A stretch of 64,000 nt of DNA from an uncultured Candidatus Altimarinota bacterium (GTDB taxonomy: Bacteria > Patescibacteriota > Gracilibacteria > BD1-5 > UBA6164), in assembly GCA_937944145.1 (NCBI GenBank), contig CALDZK010000010.1, positions 98,057 through 162,056 of the forward strand, written 5' to 3'. Below are positions 34,116 through 43,822 of this stretch, piece after piece (within the stretch, counting starts at the first letter, position 1; each line of letters starts with the position of its first letter). Below the pieces are notes generated by a model. The model was not told the DNA's origin and did not search any database. It worked only from the letters and a program-made list of their open reading frames with translations. The position numbers and the translations under genes were made by a program.

Positions 34116-34260
34116 ATGTAATTATATTATCAAACTAAACGTTATGTTTGGTCATTTTGGAACTTATTCTAGAATCATATCCCTACAAAGAGAGAGATAG
34201 GATGCTAAATACAAGCTCCAGAACGACAATAGTATTTTTATTATTATACCAAGAAGGTTT

Positions 34261-34485
34261 CTACCAACTTGATTTTCTTACTCCTGGAAGTTCACCAGCA
34301 TTTGCTTTTTCTCTGAAACAGATTCTACAAATATCAAATTTTCCAAGGTATCCTCTAGTTCTCCCACATTGGCTACAAACGTTGAATACTTTTGTTGCCT
34401 CTTTTGGTTTTCTTCCATCTAGGATTGCTTGGAGAAATTTTTTCTTGAGCTGAGCAGCTTTTGCCATTTTAGATTTTCTGGCCAT
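34261..34485 (-). CDS. rpsN: 30S ribosomal protein S14, zinc type
   Basis: 74 residues, somewhat longer than the usual 61. Starts [20 protein letters not shown]; zinc ribbon C-S-Q-C ... ICRICFRE with [22 protein letters not shown] and the end LPGVRKSSW. The four Cys are intact, so this is the zinc-containing form. No TGA. Confidence 0.94.
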   Translation of the reverse strand: MARKSKMAKAAQLKKKFLQAILDGRKPKEATKVFNVCSQCGRTRGYLGKFDICRICFREKANAGELPGVRKSSW

Positions 34486-34529
34486 TTCTTGTCTTTTATA
34501 AAATTAAATTTATTCTCTGGAGGAGAAGT

Positions 34530-35069
34530 TTATTTTGCAAATGGGAATCCCATGAGTGTGAGGAGTTCTGTTCCTTCTTCTTTTGTTTTTGCTGTCGTTT
34601 TTACTGTTATTTGGATTCAGTGGTTTTTTACAACATCATCTTGTGGTATCTCTGGAAAAATCGTATGTTCCTTTATCCCAAAATTATAGTTTCCTTCTGC
34701 ATCAAAACTCTTTTTGTTAATTCCACGGAAGTCTTTTACTCTTGGAAGTACCACGTTTACAAGCTTATCAACAAAGTTATACATCTGATCCCCTCTGAGA
34801 GTTACAGTGAGTCCAACTGGCATACCAGCTCTCAGTTTAAAGTTCGAGATAGCTTTCTTTGCAAGTTTTACCACTGGAGCTTGTCCTGAAATAAGCGCAA
34901 GATGTTCTTGGAGAACACTATAGTCTTTATTTCCGCTACGGATATATGTCCCTATCCCCATGTTGAGAACTACTTTTTCTAGTTTTGGGATCTCCATAGT
35001 ATTGCTGAGTTCCAACTTCTTTTGAAGCTCTGGAGCAATCTTTTTTTTATATGTATCTTTTAAACTCAT
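34530..35069 (-). CDS. rplE: 50S ribosomal protein L5
   Basis: 179 residues. MEIPKLEKVVLNMGIGTYIRSGNKD, SGQAPVVKLAKKAISNFKLRAGMPVGLTVTLRGDQMY and the C-terminus KNHGIQITVKTTAKTKEEGTELLTLMGFPF with TGA = Gly. It carries 5S rRNA and touches P-site tRNA. Confidence 0.96.
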
Positions 35070-35105
35070 AGGTTTTAGTATTTCTAAGTATAAATAAGAG
35101 TGGAA

Positions 35106-35450
35106 TTATTTTATAACACAGTCTTTTGCAGGTTTTTTCTCCAGTTTTACAGCCTGTTTACTATATCTGAATTTCTTTGTTTTTCCTTTTTCTTCGATTG
35201 TTACAAATCCGATTCTCGTTGGTTTTTTTGTAATAGGACACTCAAGAGCAACATTTGAAGCATCAATGGATTTTTCCATTTTTACTATCTGTCCTGGAGT
35301 AGTTCCTTGTTTCTTTACATGTTTTGTTACGATGTTGATACCTTCCACTACTACTCTATTTGAGTCAGTAATAACTTTTACTACTTTTCCAGTTTTTCCT
35401 TTATCTTTTCCAGATAAAACTGTTACGGTATCTCCTGTTCTTATTTTCAT
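35106..35450 (-). CDS. rplX: 50S ribosomal protein L24
   Basis: 114 residues. [46 protein letters not shown] is the KOW-domain start of L24. The ATG at 35450 (MKIRTGD) is chosen; an upstream in-frame ATG at 35492 would overlap rplN and add residues that match no L24. 22 bases after rplN. Confidence 0.95.
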   Translation of the reverse strand: MKIRTGDTVTVLSGKDKGKTGKVVKVITDSNRVVVEGINIVTKHVKKQGTTPGQIVKMEKSIDASNVALECPITKKPTRIGFVTIEEKGKTKKFRYSKQAVKLEKKPAKDCVIK

Positions 35451-35472
35451 AATTTCTACTTTGTAAATAATT

Positions 35473-35841
35473 TTATAGTACTTCTGGGGCAAGGCTCACG
35501 ATCTTGTTGTATCCTTTTGATTTCAATTCTCTTGCAACAGGACCAAAGATACGTGTTCATTTTGGGTTTCCATCATCTCCGATGATAACACATGCGTTAT
35601 CATCAAATCTTACATAACTTCCATCTGTTCTTCTAATCTCTTTTGCTGTTCTTACTACCACAGCTTTTACTACTTTTTTCTTCTTTACTCATCCGTCTGG
35701 AGCTGCCTTTTTGACACTACATACGATGATGTCCCCTATAGAGGCATATCTTCTGTGAGAACCTCCAAGCACTTTGATGCAGAGTACTTCTTTTGCACCA
35801 GAGTTGTCAGTTACAGAGAGTCTTGTTTCTGTTTGTATCAT
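35473..35841 (-). CDS. rplN: 50S ribosomal protein L14
   Basis: 122 residues. [63 protein letters not shown]: near-universal sequence. The two TGA codons fall on conserved Gly (DGGVKKK, PKGTRIFG), among the best evidence for the recoding. Confidence 0.97.
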
Positions 35842-35862
35842 AATCTAGGTAATAGTAATAGT

Positions 35863-36186
35863 TTATTTATCTGTTTTCTTTGCAGCTGGTTTCTTGGCTG
35901 CAGTCGTTGTCTTTTTTGCTGGAGCTTTCTTTGCAGCTGGAGCTGGAGTTGCAACAATTGTTGGATCTCAGTGTATAGCCCATCTTTTGAGCTTTGAGAG
36001 AGGACGAATCTCTACGATCGTTACTTGATCTCCTTCTTTTGCAGTTCCTGCTTCATCATGTGCATAAAACTTTTTAGTTGTTTTATATTTTTTATGGTAC
36101 TTTGGGTGGGATTTCTCTGTAACAACTGCTACAGCGATAGTCTTTTCCATTTTTGTACTTACAACGGTTCCTTGTATTGTTCTCAT
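35863..36186 (-). CDS. rpsQ: 30S ribosomal protein S17 with Ala/Lys-rich tail
   Basis: 107 residues; the S17 core (about 80 residues) has QGTVVSTKMEKTIAVAV, HPKYHKKYKTTKKFYAHDEAGTAKEGDQVTIVEIRPLSKLKRW. After a TGA-Gly the protein continues as a low-complexity extension of A, P, K and T (about 30 residues: repeats such as PAAKKAPAKK and AAKKPAAKK). Such a histone-H1-like tail is not part of standard S17 and may bind rRNA. Confidence 0.93.
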
Positions 36187-36202
36187 AGTGTTTTAGAGTA
36201 AA

Positions 36203-36418
36203 TTATTGTTTTTTGCCGTGAGCAAGAGTATTGAGCTGAGCAATATATCTCTTGAGATATTTCACGAGGTGTGTTTGCTTGAGTTCTCCGAGACGAAGTT
36301 TCATTCTGAGAGTAAAAAGTGTCTTTGATGCTTGTTTGAGTTCATCTGTGAGACTTTTTCCTTCGAGCTTACTTACTGCGTCCTTGCTCTTGAGTTTAAG
36401 GTCTTTTATATCTTTCAT
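36203..36418 (-). CDS. rpmC: 50S ribosomal protein L29
   Basis: 71 residues. MKDIKDLKLKSKDAVSKLEGKS ... LFTLRMKLRLGELKQTHLVKYLKRYIAQLNTLA matches L29. Start at 36418 avoids overlap with rplP; an upstream ATG at 36436 would overlap its stop. Confidence 0.9.
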   Translation of the reverse strand: MKDIKDLKLKSKDAVSKLEGKSLTDELKQASKTLFTLRMKLRLGELKQTHLVKYLKRYIAQLNTLAHGKKQ

Positions 36419-36428
36419 AGAGTTTGTA

Positions 36429-36833
36429 TTAATCAACTATAATTTTCGTCTTCACTGGGAGCTTATAAGAAGCAAGTAAAAAAGCTTCTCTAGCAACCTC
36501 TGGAGCAACACCTGTCATTTCAAACAGTACTCTCCCTGGTTTTACTGGAGCTCTATACATTTCTACAGAACCTTTTCCTCATCCCATTGGAACTTCGAGT
36601 GGTTTTGCAGTAAATGGTTTATCTGGGAAGATTCTAATCCAAATTCTTCCTCCTCTTTTTATGTATCTTACCATGGCTCTTCTCGCCGACTCTATCTGAC
36701 GAGAAGTAATAAACCCTCTCGTAGTTGCTTTTATAGCATAGTCTCCAAAAGCGATAGAAGATCCACGTATAGCCGACCCTTTGAGTCTTCCTCTATGGGT
36801 TTTTCTGTATTTGGTTTTCTTTGGCTGTAACAT
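36429..36833 (-). CDS. rplP: 50S ribosomal protein L16
   Basis: 134 residues. [77 protein letters not shown] then TGA-Gly and [24 protein letters not shown]. Lies at the A-site of the 50S subunit. Close to both neighbours in the operon. Confidence 0.97.
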
Positions 36834-36881
36834 TTTTGAGCGTTGTTATTATATAAACAATTAATCTAAGTCAAGTTTTTG

Positions 36882-37514
36882 TTATTTCTTGAATATATCT
36901 CCTTTATATATCCATACTTTTATCCCGATTGTTCCATAGATTGTTTCAGCACGAACCGTTGTATAATCTATATTTGAACGAATTGTTTGTGTTGGGATAT
37001 TTCCATCTTTAAATGTTTCTTTTCTTGCGATTTCTGCACCGTTAAGTCTTCCACCTACTTTTATCTTTATTCCTTGTGCCCCTTTTTCCATAGTTTTTGC
37101 TATTGCTTGTTTGATAGCTCTTTTATATGGCATTCTCTTTTCGATTTGGTTTGCAACCATAAATCCAACTATTTTTGCATTGAGATCAGGTTTTTTGATT
37201 TCTTTTACGTTGATCGTGAACTTGTATCCTGTTTTATTCTGGAGGATAGTTTTCATTCTCTCTACATTTTCTCCTGTTTTCCCGAGAATAAGAGCTGCTT
37301 TTGCCGTAAATATATCTACGATAATAAAGTCTTGTTCTTTTGAGATCAAAACATCTCCTACAGGAATATCTCTGAGCTCTTTTTTTAGAAGAGTTCTGAT
37401 TTTTAGATCCACTCCAAGGAAATCTTTATATCCTCTCTTATCTGCAAACCATGATGATTTCCATGTAAGGATATATGGGATTCTAAATGCAATTGGACTT
37501 ACTTTATGTCACAT
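36882..37514 (-). CDS. rpsC: 30S ribosomal protein S3
   Basis: 210 residues. ATG-TGA gives the invariant start M-G-x-K-V-S-P; then SSWFADKRGYKDFLGVDLKIR, KH-domain GKTGENVERM, and KRAIKQAIAKTMEKGAQGIKIKVGGRLNGAEIARKE. Binds mRNA at the entry channel. The 154-base gap to rplV contains hairpin-forming sequence. Confidence 0.97.
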
Positions 37515-37668
37515 AGACAGTTTTAATTATAGTGTATAAATCTTTATAGAGGTCTAGCTCAGAAACGAGACGGATAACTCTCTACTATATGTTATGTATT
37601 TGTTTTTATTACTTTCGCTCTGCGTAAGTATTGTCACCAAATATTTTTTTTCAGAAATATTTGCGTCA

Positions 37669-37995
37669 CTACTTAACCTGGAGCTCAAGAACTATATTAC
37701 TCGTTCTTTTCAAGATAGGATGCATTCTCCCTCTTGATACTGGTCTCCCTCTCTTGTATACGATACCTTTTGTAACTATAAGAGTTCCAAGAATCAAATC
37801 CGAAGATTTTTGCTTATCGTTGTGTTCTGCGTTTTTCATAGCTGAGTGAAGGATCTTGTAGAGAACCTCTGCTCATTTTTTTGGTGCAAATTTGAGGAAA
37901 CTGAGTGCTTCTTCAGCTGTTTTCCCTCTTACGACTTCAGCAACCACCCTGAGTTTTTTCGGAGAGATTCTGATGTTTTTTCCGTATGCTTTCAT
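37669..37995 (-). CDS. rplV: 50S ribosomal protein L22
   Basis: 108 residues. KAYGKNIRISPKKLRVVAEVVRGKTAEEALSFLKFAPKKGAEVLYKILHSAMKNAEHN ... GTLIVTKGIVYKRGRPVSRGRMHPILKRTSNIVLELQVK: L22 with the tunnel-lining loop. TGA-Gly in KKGAEVL. Confidence 0.96.
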
Positions 37996-38034
37996 ATAAT
38001 TAATTCTTAGTTATAGTTCTTGTAAGGTATAATA

Positions 38035-38298
38035 TTATCTATTTCCAGAGTGTCCTCTAAATGTTCTTGTCATAGAGAATTCTCCAAGTTTATGCCCAAC
38101 CATGTCTTCTGTTACAAAAACTGGTGTGTGAGCTTTTCCGTTGTGAACTCCAAATGTGTGTCCTACAAACTCAGGAATAACAGTACAGTTTCTTGCCCAT
38201 GTTTTGATAACTGTCTTTTTTCCAGACTCGTTGAGAGCTTGTACTTTTTTTACAAGTCTATCGTATATATATGGTCATTTTTTTAAACTTCTTGTCAT
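38035..38298 (-). CDS. rpsS: 30S ribosomal protein S19
   Basis: 87 residues. [75 protein letters not shown]. Gly in KKGPY is TGA. Forms the head of the 30S subunit with S13. Confidence 0.97.
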
Positions 38299-38337
38299 AG
38301 TGTTTATATAATTGGTATAAGTTTTCTAGGAGTATAA

Positions 38338-39186
38338 TTATTTCATCATAAGTTTCCCGTGTCTTGTTTTGAGAATCCATTTGCTGGTATTCTTTCTTCT
38401 TGATCTTGTTTTCTTTCCGAGAGCTATTTTCCCTGTAGGAGTTTTTGGAGCTTTCATACCGATTGGAGATCTTCCTTCTCAACCACCATGTGGATGATCA
38501 ACCGGGTTCATAGCCTTCCCTCTTACAGTAGGTCTCTTTCACATCCATCTGCTTCTTCCGGCTTTCCCGATAACTACTTGGTTGTGATCTGTGTTAGATA
38601 CTTGACCGAGAGTTGCGAAACATTTTTTGTGTACGAGTCTGATTTCTCCTGATGGCATTTTTACTTGTGTGTATTCTCATTCTTGAGATATCACGGTTGC
38701 CGAAGAACCTGCTGATCTTACACTTGACGCTCCCTGTCCTACGATAAGCTCTACATTGTGAATCTGAAGTCCTGTAGGGATATTTCCTATCTCCATTCTA
38801 TTTCCTGATACAAGTTTTGCTGTTTCGTCTGTGATGATCTCATCTCCGACTTTCATAGTCGCATGAGCGAGAACATATCTTCTCTCTCCATCCTTGTAAC
38901 ATACAAGTGCTATATATGCAGTTCTATATGGATCGTATTCTATGGTTTCTACTTTTGCAGGAATAGTCTTTTTGTCAGTCATGTAGAAGTCAACGAGTCT
39001 ATACTTTTGTGCATGTCCTCCTCCCTGATGTCTTACAGTAAGTCTCCCGGTATTGTTTCTCCCAGCATGTTTTTTGAGATTTACCGTGAGTGGTTTATAC
39101 GGTTTTGATGTTGTGATTTCATCAAAAGTATTTACGGTCATTCCTCTTCTTCCGGGAGTTGTAGGTTTAAACTTTTTAATAGCCAC
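38338..39186 (-). CDS. rplB: 50S ribosomal protein L2
   Basis: 282 residues. [60 protein letters not shown], the RNA-binding [23 protein letters not shown] region (with TGA-Gly) and a basic C-terminus. TGA after ISQE gives the conserved Gly of the '[13 protein letters not shown]' strand. Important for the peptidyl-transferase centre. Confidence 0.97.
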
Positions 39187-39216
39187 TTGTTACTATTTTA
39201 GGAAATTAAATTAAAA

Positions 39217-39513
39217 TTATTTCGTAAGAGAAAAATCTAGTGTATCGCTCTTGTTTTTGAGTGTTACGTATGCTTTTCTCGTTGTTCTCTTTCTGAGCTG
39301 CATTCCTCTTTTTCTTCCATGTTTGAATTTCTCTCTTGTATTAAGAACTCTTACATCAGATACTTCCATTCCATAGAGATCCAAAACAGCTTTTTTTATG
39401 TCTATCTTTGTAGCATGTGGAGCTACTTCAAATCCGTATGTACGAGTATCAACTTGCATGTTTGCAGTCTTTTCTGTTATTATCGGTTTTACGAGTATAC
39501 TATAGAGTCTCAT
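39217..39513 (-). CDS. rplW: 50S ribosomal protein L23
   Basis: 98 residues. ILVKPIITEKTANMQVDTRTYGFEVAPHATKIDIKKAVLDLYGMEVSDVRVLNTREKFKHGRKRGMQLRKRTTRKAYVTLK is typical L23, at the tunnel exit. No TGA. Confidence 0.95.
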   Translation of the reverse strand: MRLYSILVKPIITEKTANMQVDTRTYGFEVAPHATKIDIKKAVLDLYGMEVSDVRVLNTREKFKHGRKRGMQLRKRTTRKAYVTLKNKSDTLDFSLTK

Positions 39514-39538
39514 AATTTCTTTTACTTATATATAAATA

Positions 39539-40162
39539 TTACTTTGCAAGTGCATTTACCTGTTCTACTGAACTCTTGAGCATTACGAGAGTTTTGAACT
39601 TGAGTAGGTCTGCTATGTTCAGGTATCCTGTATGTATTGTTTTTACATATGGGAGGTTTGATGCAGATTTTTCTAGGATCTCATTTCTCTCAGGAAGCGC
39701 GAGAAGGATATTCTTTTCATATGGAAGAGCAGAAATCACTTCTGACATTGCCTTTGTCTGTATTGCTTTGAGCTGTATATCGTCTACTACAAGAAATTCT
39801 TTGTTCTTTACTTTTGAAGAGAGAACACTAAAGAGTGCTTTTTGTCTCTCTTTTCTATTCATAGAAATAGAGTAGTTCGTGGTGTTTCTTGGACCAAATA
39901 CCACTCAACCTTTCTTTCTGATTGGTGATCTGTTTCCACCCATTCTTGCACGACCTGTTCCTTTTTGTCTATATATCTTTCTTGTTGAACCTCTTCTTTC
40001 TCCTCTTGTTTTTGAGTGAGCGAGTCCCAGACGAGCATTTGCGAGTTGATACATAAGTGCTCTATGAACGAGGTTTTCGTTTATATCGCATTTGAAAACT
40101 GCATCGTTCAGGTCGATTTGTCCTTTTTCTTTTCCTTTTTGATCTAGGAGTGTTGCTTTCAT
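39539..40162 (-). CDS. rplD: 50S ribosomal protein L4
   Basis: 207 residues. [78 protein letters not shown]: the extended loop that lines the exit tunnel; TGA gives the first Gly of GGVVFGP. Start at 40162 (ATG) fits the family; a TTG at 40177 directly abutting the rplC stop is possible. L4 can autoregulate such operons in other bacteria. Confidence 0.95.
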
Positions 40163-40177
40163 AGTTCTAGTTTTCAA

Positions 40178-40783
40178 TTAAAAAATTATTTGCACGAGCG
40201 AATGTCTCCCTCCTGGGATAGGTCCTCTGAGTCCGATAAGGTTTGCTCCTACATTGAGAAGTTCTACTGGTATCTTCTTGAGTGTTACTGTTTCACATCC
40301 CATATGTCCGTGCATCTTTTTTCCTTTGTGCGTTCTGGTTGGTTTTCTGTTACCGATAGAACCGAGTGCTCTATGGAATTTTGAACCATGTGTTGCTGGT
40401 CATCCGTGAAAGTTATGTCTTTTCATCGCTCCGGCAAACCCTCTCCCTTTTGAAGTTCCTGTTATAGAAACCATTTCGATTCCTTCAAGAGCTCCAGCAG
40501 TTACATCAGATCCAACTTCGTGACTGACTAGCTCTGCTTCATCTACTGCAAATTCAGTTATATGAACAAAGTCTGATGCGTTCATTCCATTCTTTCCTTC
40601 TCTCAGTTTTGCTTCTTGTTTTGTATGTACCACTCCTACTACTACAGCAGAGTATCCATCTCTTTCCAGAGTCTTGTGTCCTACTACTTTCATAGCAGGT
40701 ACCTCTAGAACCGTAATAGGTACAAATTTGTTATCCTTGATAACTCTTGTCATCTCGACTTTTTTTGCGAGTATTCCAGCCAT
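40178..40783 (-). CDS. rplC: 50S ribosomal protein L3
   Basis: 201 residues. First gene of the operon. [99 protein letters not shown]. TGA in [10 protein letters not shown] is a conserved Gly. rpsJ, normally upstream in this operon, is absent here. Confidence 0.96.
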
Positions 40784-40988
40784 TTTTCTAAAGTATTATA
40801 TAAATATCTAGTTTGTGTTTTCATGTCAGAATTGCCTTAAAATGTGAGGTTCTCTCCCGTTCAATGTGTTTTGAGGGGTAAGAGATCCTATAATTTATCT
40901 GGTAATTCTTAGCTCAGAGGTTACGGGATATTCCGCGTAACATAGCTTTTCTCGAGATTCCTTTTATATGTGATGAAATCTGTAAAGC
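40784..40988 (-). promoter_or_regulatory. Long 5' leader of the ribosomal protein operon
   Basis: About 200 bases of untranslated RNA between the promoter and rplC. It contains a clear hairpin GTTACG / CGTAAC (40920-40941) and further GC-rich segments. Ribosomal-protein leaders often bind L4 or another product for feedback; here that is inference only. Confidence 0.45.
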
Positions 40989-40994
40989 GAGAGA

Positions 40995-41022
40995 ATTCTA
41001 TGAAAAAGAAACACTTTGTCAA
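40995..41022 (-). promoter_or_regulatory. Promoter of the S10/spc ribosomal operon
   Basis: Minus-strand TTGACA (41022-41017), 16-base spacer, TAGAAT (41000-40995). It precedes about 20 genes that have no strong terminator until after secY. Confidence 0.75.
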
Positions 41023-41232
41023 AAGAATTTTTAAAGTTTTTTTGAGAGAGTGTTTCTTGGGGAAAATGAGGGGGAAGGTTATTTATTTTGTACTTGTCTT
41101 GCGAAAATATCTCCCTTAAATCATAAGTATATGAATAGTAGTTGCTACGTTAGTTCTGTTCTCACATACTCACTACTCATAACAAATGTGTTTGAATAAC
41201 TAAAAACAAGTCTATTATACCAACAAATCTGG

Positions 41233-41445
41233 CTAGTTATTAGTATAAATATTTAATCATCTATCGTCATAAAAGTGGATGATAGTTCCTTTTGTAAAAT
41301 CATAGAAATATGCATCTAATTGCAAAGTAGGCTCAATGAAGAAGTCTTTTTCTTGAATAGCTTTTTGTATATTTTTTATATTATCTTTAGTAGCTTCTCA
41401 TCTATAAAAAATTTTATAGTCTCAGTCGTATTCAAATACTCAAAT
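41233..41445 (-). CDS. Small ORF downstream of an immunity-like gene, non-standard start
   Basis: About 70 codons open in the recoded frame, ending TAG at 41233-41235. The peptide is coding-like (GVFEYDGDYKIFYRGEATK, then QKAIQEKDFFIEPTLQLDAYFYDFTKGTIIHFYDD). An AAGGAG ribosome-binding-like element (41449-41454) precedes it by 3 bases from an ATT codon; no ATG, GTG or TTG is in frame, so start and expression are uncertain. It follows a candidate immunity gene by 16 bases and could be a second immunity or accessory protein, or a decayed gene. Confidence 0.35.
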
Positions 41446-41461
41446 TTTCTCCTTAACGATT

Positions 41462-42055
41462 TTATTCTTTTATCTTCCCATTCTTCTCATACTCTGCTAT
41501 CATTCTTTCTTGTTCTTCTGGATTATTCCATCTTTTCACTATTGCCAACCATCTCTCTAGTACTTCTATCACTTCTGATGTATAAACATATGTTATATTC
41601 TCATTAGAATGAGTATCTATTACTGTAATATCTGAAAATGATTTAGCAGTTTGTAATTCACTACCCCAAGAATAACATAAAAGATTTTTATATTCTTCAG
41701 AAATATCCGAATCAAATCAATAATTACCATTATTCAGATCTATTACTCTTAGTTTTCATGATTTCCAAAAATTCCTAATCTCTATTTTTCAAGTTTCAGT
41801 ATTTAGATCAAATAAATTTTGCTCTGACTTTTTTTTATCTAGATAATTTTGATATTTTACTTTTACCTTTTTTATTTCGTAAATCGCCTTTACTAAACAA
41901 TTTTCTTGATTCCAGTCTTTCTTGCTTGTTATAATATCTATTCAATATCAAATTTTTGGATGTTTTATATTCGATAAATAAAAACCTATACTATAATTAT
42001 CTAAGAACTTATATATTCTAATCTCATGTTTTTCTATTTTTGTTATTTTTATCAT
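41462..42055 (-). CDS. Candidate immunity protein for the EndoU-like toxin cassette
   Basis: 197 residues, not recognised by family. Starts MIKITKIEKHEIRIYKFLDNYSIGFYLSNIKHPKIGYG and is rich in Lys, Ile, Tyr, Asp and Asn; soluble, no signal peptide. Leu is mainly TTA, unlike the core genes. It begins 9 bases after the EndoU-like cassette stop, the position immunity genes hold in polymorphic toxin systems. The role is inferred from that position only. Confidence 0.5.
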
Positions 42056-42064
42056 TACTTTTAC

Positions 42065-43111
42065 TTATTCAAATATTCAATAAAAAGTATCTATAGTACC
42101 ATTTCATAACTCAATAATTTCATATATTTGTCAAGAATCAGAAGTTCATTTAATTCTTTTCCTTCATTCACCAAGATCAACGACTGAGGTTTTTTTACTA
42201 TAAGCCTCAGCAATCTCATTCTTTATCTTATCCTTTGACCAATCATCAGGAAACATAGTAGAGCTATTATCTTTTATTACAAATCATCTTGGGCTTTTTT
42301 GTCAAACTTGATTTAACTCATCTAAATATAAATCCTCATCAAAGTATGCTACTTTTCAATCATAGAATCAATTTCATTTATCTACTTTTGAGTGTATTAT
42401 TATATCTCAAGTTTTGAATTGAGAATAATCTATTCTATCATGAGTAAAGTCCTCAGCACTAAATTCTTTCTTAATTCTTCAATTATTTACGTGAAATCAT
42501 GTAAATTTCTTTGGAGCAGTACTAATATTTCAATCAAATATATGTTTCTCTAAATCAGGTGTCCATTTATTGTTTAAGAAATCTTGCTTCTTCTTTCCAT
42601 CCGTTCTCTTACACCCACTGCTCGCAACAAACGTATTTCAATCACTGGAAACAAGTTTTCATGGGGTGTAGTTACACCAGTCATCCTTTATCTTTAGTAC
42701 CTTGGTGAATTCTTCGCTGTTTGGGGTTCACTTTATTGCTTTTACTGCCCTTACAGCCTTGAGCTGAGGAACAAGCTCTATTCAGACGAGTACTGTGACA
42801 TATCATGTGTAAAAACCTTTCTTATTTGGTGTAATTCATATTACATTATCAAGAATTTCTTCAAGGTTCTGTGCTAGTATAGCGAGTTCTGTCAGATCAT
42901 CAACTACTTGGGATCATTTTTGTTTGAGATCGTCTATAGTCAGATCTGTTAGAGCCTTGTATAGAGCTAATATTTCTTTCCATGTTAGTATATCTTTTAG
43001 TTCATCATAATAGTCTTGAACTGCTTTTATTGATCATTGTGCAAATCACTTCGTATATTCTAGTTCACTACTTATAGAGGAAGTCTGATTACTAAGAGTA
43101 TATTGAGTGTA
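42065..43111 (-). CDS. Orphan toxin cassette with EndoU-like RNase C-terminal domain, no start codon
   Basis: 349 codons open after an in-frame TAA (43112-43114) and without a plausible start. N-terminal half is helical (DYYDELKDILTWKEILALYK, DDLTELAILAQNLEEIL); a middle segment carries WCNYTP and the motif SGCKRTDG; the C-terminal third has the bacterial EndoU pattern: LEKHIFDG, KFTGFHVNNG, DIIIHSKV, KSPRGFVI, TMFPDDWSKDKIKNEIAEAY and a final GTIDTFYGIF. EndoU domains are RNA-cutting toxins in contact-dependent systems. The reading frame just upstream (43112-43200, LEEFANKVQQF...) is shifted by one, so this is a silent or broken cassette. Confidence 0.65.
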
Positions 43112-43320
43112 TTATCTAATTCTACGAGATACATTTCACTGAGAGAAAGAGAAGTACCTGACAGAAATTGCTGAACTTTATTTGCAAATTCTTCAAGCTC
43201 AGAGATCCAGTTGCATGTAGTTGAGTCCAGATCATCCATATCTCCCAGTCTAGTTATTCCCTGTATTACCATCGGTGAGTCGGGAGAGAATTCAAGATAC
43301 ATTTGTAATATCTGTAGTTG
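43112..43320 (-). pseudogene. Remnant of the giant toxin's discoidin domain joined to a broken cassette
   Basis: Bases 43197-43320 are nearly identical to 47802-47926 in the giant gene, where the frame codes NVSGTLSRLTDGNTGN, the start of a discoidin-like domain. Here the conserved Trp codon (NNW-TG) has become TAG (43250-43252), and similarity stops abruptly at a GAGCT sequence. Beyond it a different helical peptide (SELEEFANKVQQFLSG) is open in another frame and breaks off by frameshift into the EndoU-like cassette. Confidence 0.7.
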
Positions 43321-43328
43321 GGAGGATG

Positions 43329-43469
43329 CTATTCCTTTGCTTCTATATTTGAGAAATTATTACCATCTAAGTCCGAATATTGAGATACTCATCTTATAAT
43401 CAACAAAATAAAAGCTATTAAAAGTATTCCTATAATCTTAAGTATCGTCTTGTCTCTTTTCGTTAACAT
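43329..43469 (-). CDS. Short membrane-anchor peptide or gene 5' remnant
   Basis: 46 residues. LTKRDKTILKIIGILLIAFILLIIRGVSQYSDLDGNNF: basic N-terminus, one hydrophobic helix, short polar tail. It may be an intact small membrane protein or the truncated start of a larger anchored protein, since it runs directly into the discoidin remnant. TGA codes the only Gly before the tail. Confidence 0.4.
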
Positions 43470-43479
43470 AATTTTATTA

Positions 43480-43751
43480 TTAGTGAATTATTTCATATGA
43501 CTGTAATTCCCACTCAAATACATCTCAATATCAACGTTCTTGAAAATACAAAGCCCAATCTGAAAGACCATTTGTAGTATTATATAAATTTTGCGTATCA
43601 GAATGAAGATCGTAATCATCTTCTACTTAGAATCTCTTAAATTGTTTCTAGCTTCTTTTAAATTTTCTAGATAGTCTCAAGAAAATATACCCGCGGAATA
43701 TATATATGCATATTATTCAAAAATTAATTCATAAACGTCTTTATCTATCAT
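43480..43751 (-). pseudogene. Decayed gene sharing the end of the giant toxin
   Basis: It opens with MIDKDVYELIFE-TAA and then TATGCATATATATAT, the same bases that end the giant gene and start its immunity gene (45665-45712). After the stop the same frame continues as a coding-like peptide (IYSAGIFSGDYLENLKEARNNLRDSK), and a one-base shift leads to EDDYDLHSDTQNLYNTTNGLSDWALYFQ with the end SYEIIH. It looks like a former immunity-type gene broken by a stop and a frameshift. Confidence 0.55.
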
Positions 43752-43770
43752 ATTATTTAACTACAGGGTA

Positions 43771-43822
43771 ATTAGAGGGCTTATCTCCTATTCTATATCT
43801 TTCTATATCTATCTATATCTTC
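43771..43822 (-). repeat. Copy 1 of a repeat at the 3' end of the paired immunity genes
   Basis: An ATTAGAGGGCTTAT block followed by the repeated CTATATCTTT motif, matching 44231-44282. It marks the duplication unit that created the two paralogous immunity genes. Confidence 0.65.

Noticed and set aside
35451..35492. Longer N-terminus for L24
   Set aside because: It overlaps the end of rplN and the added residues do not belong to the L24 family; ATG at 35450 gives the normal start.
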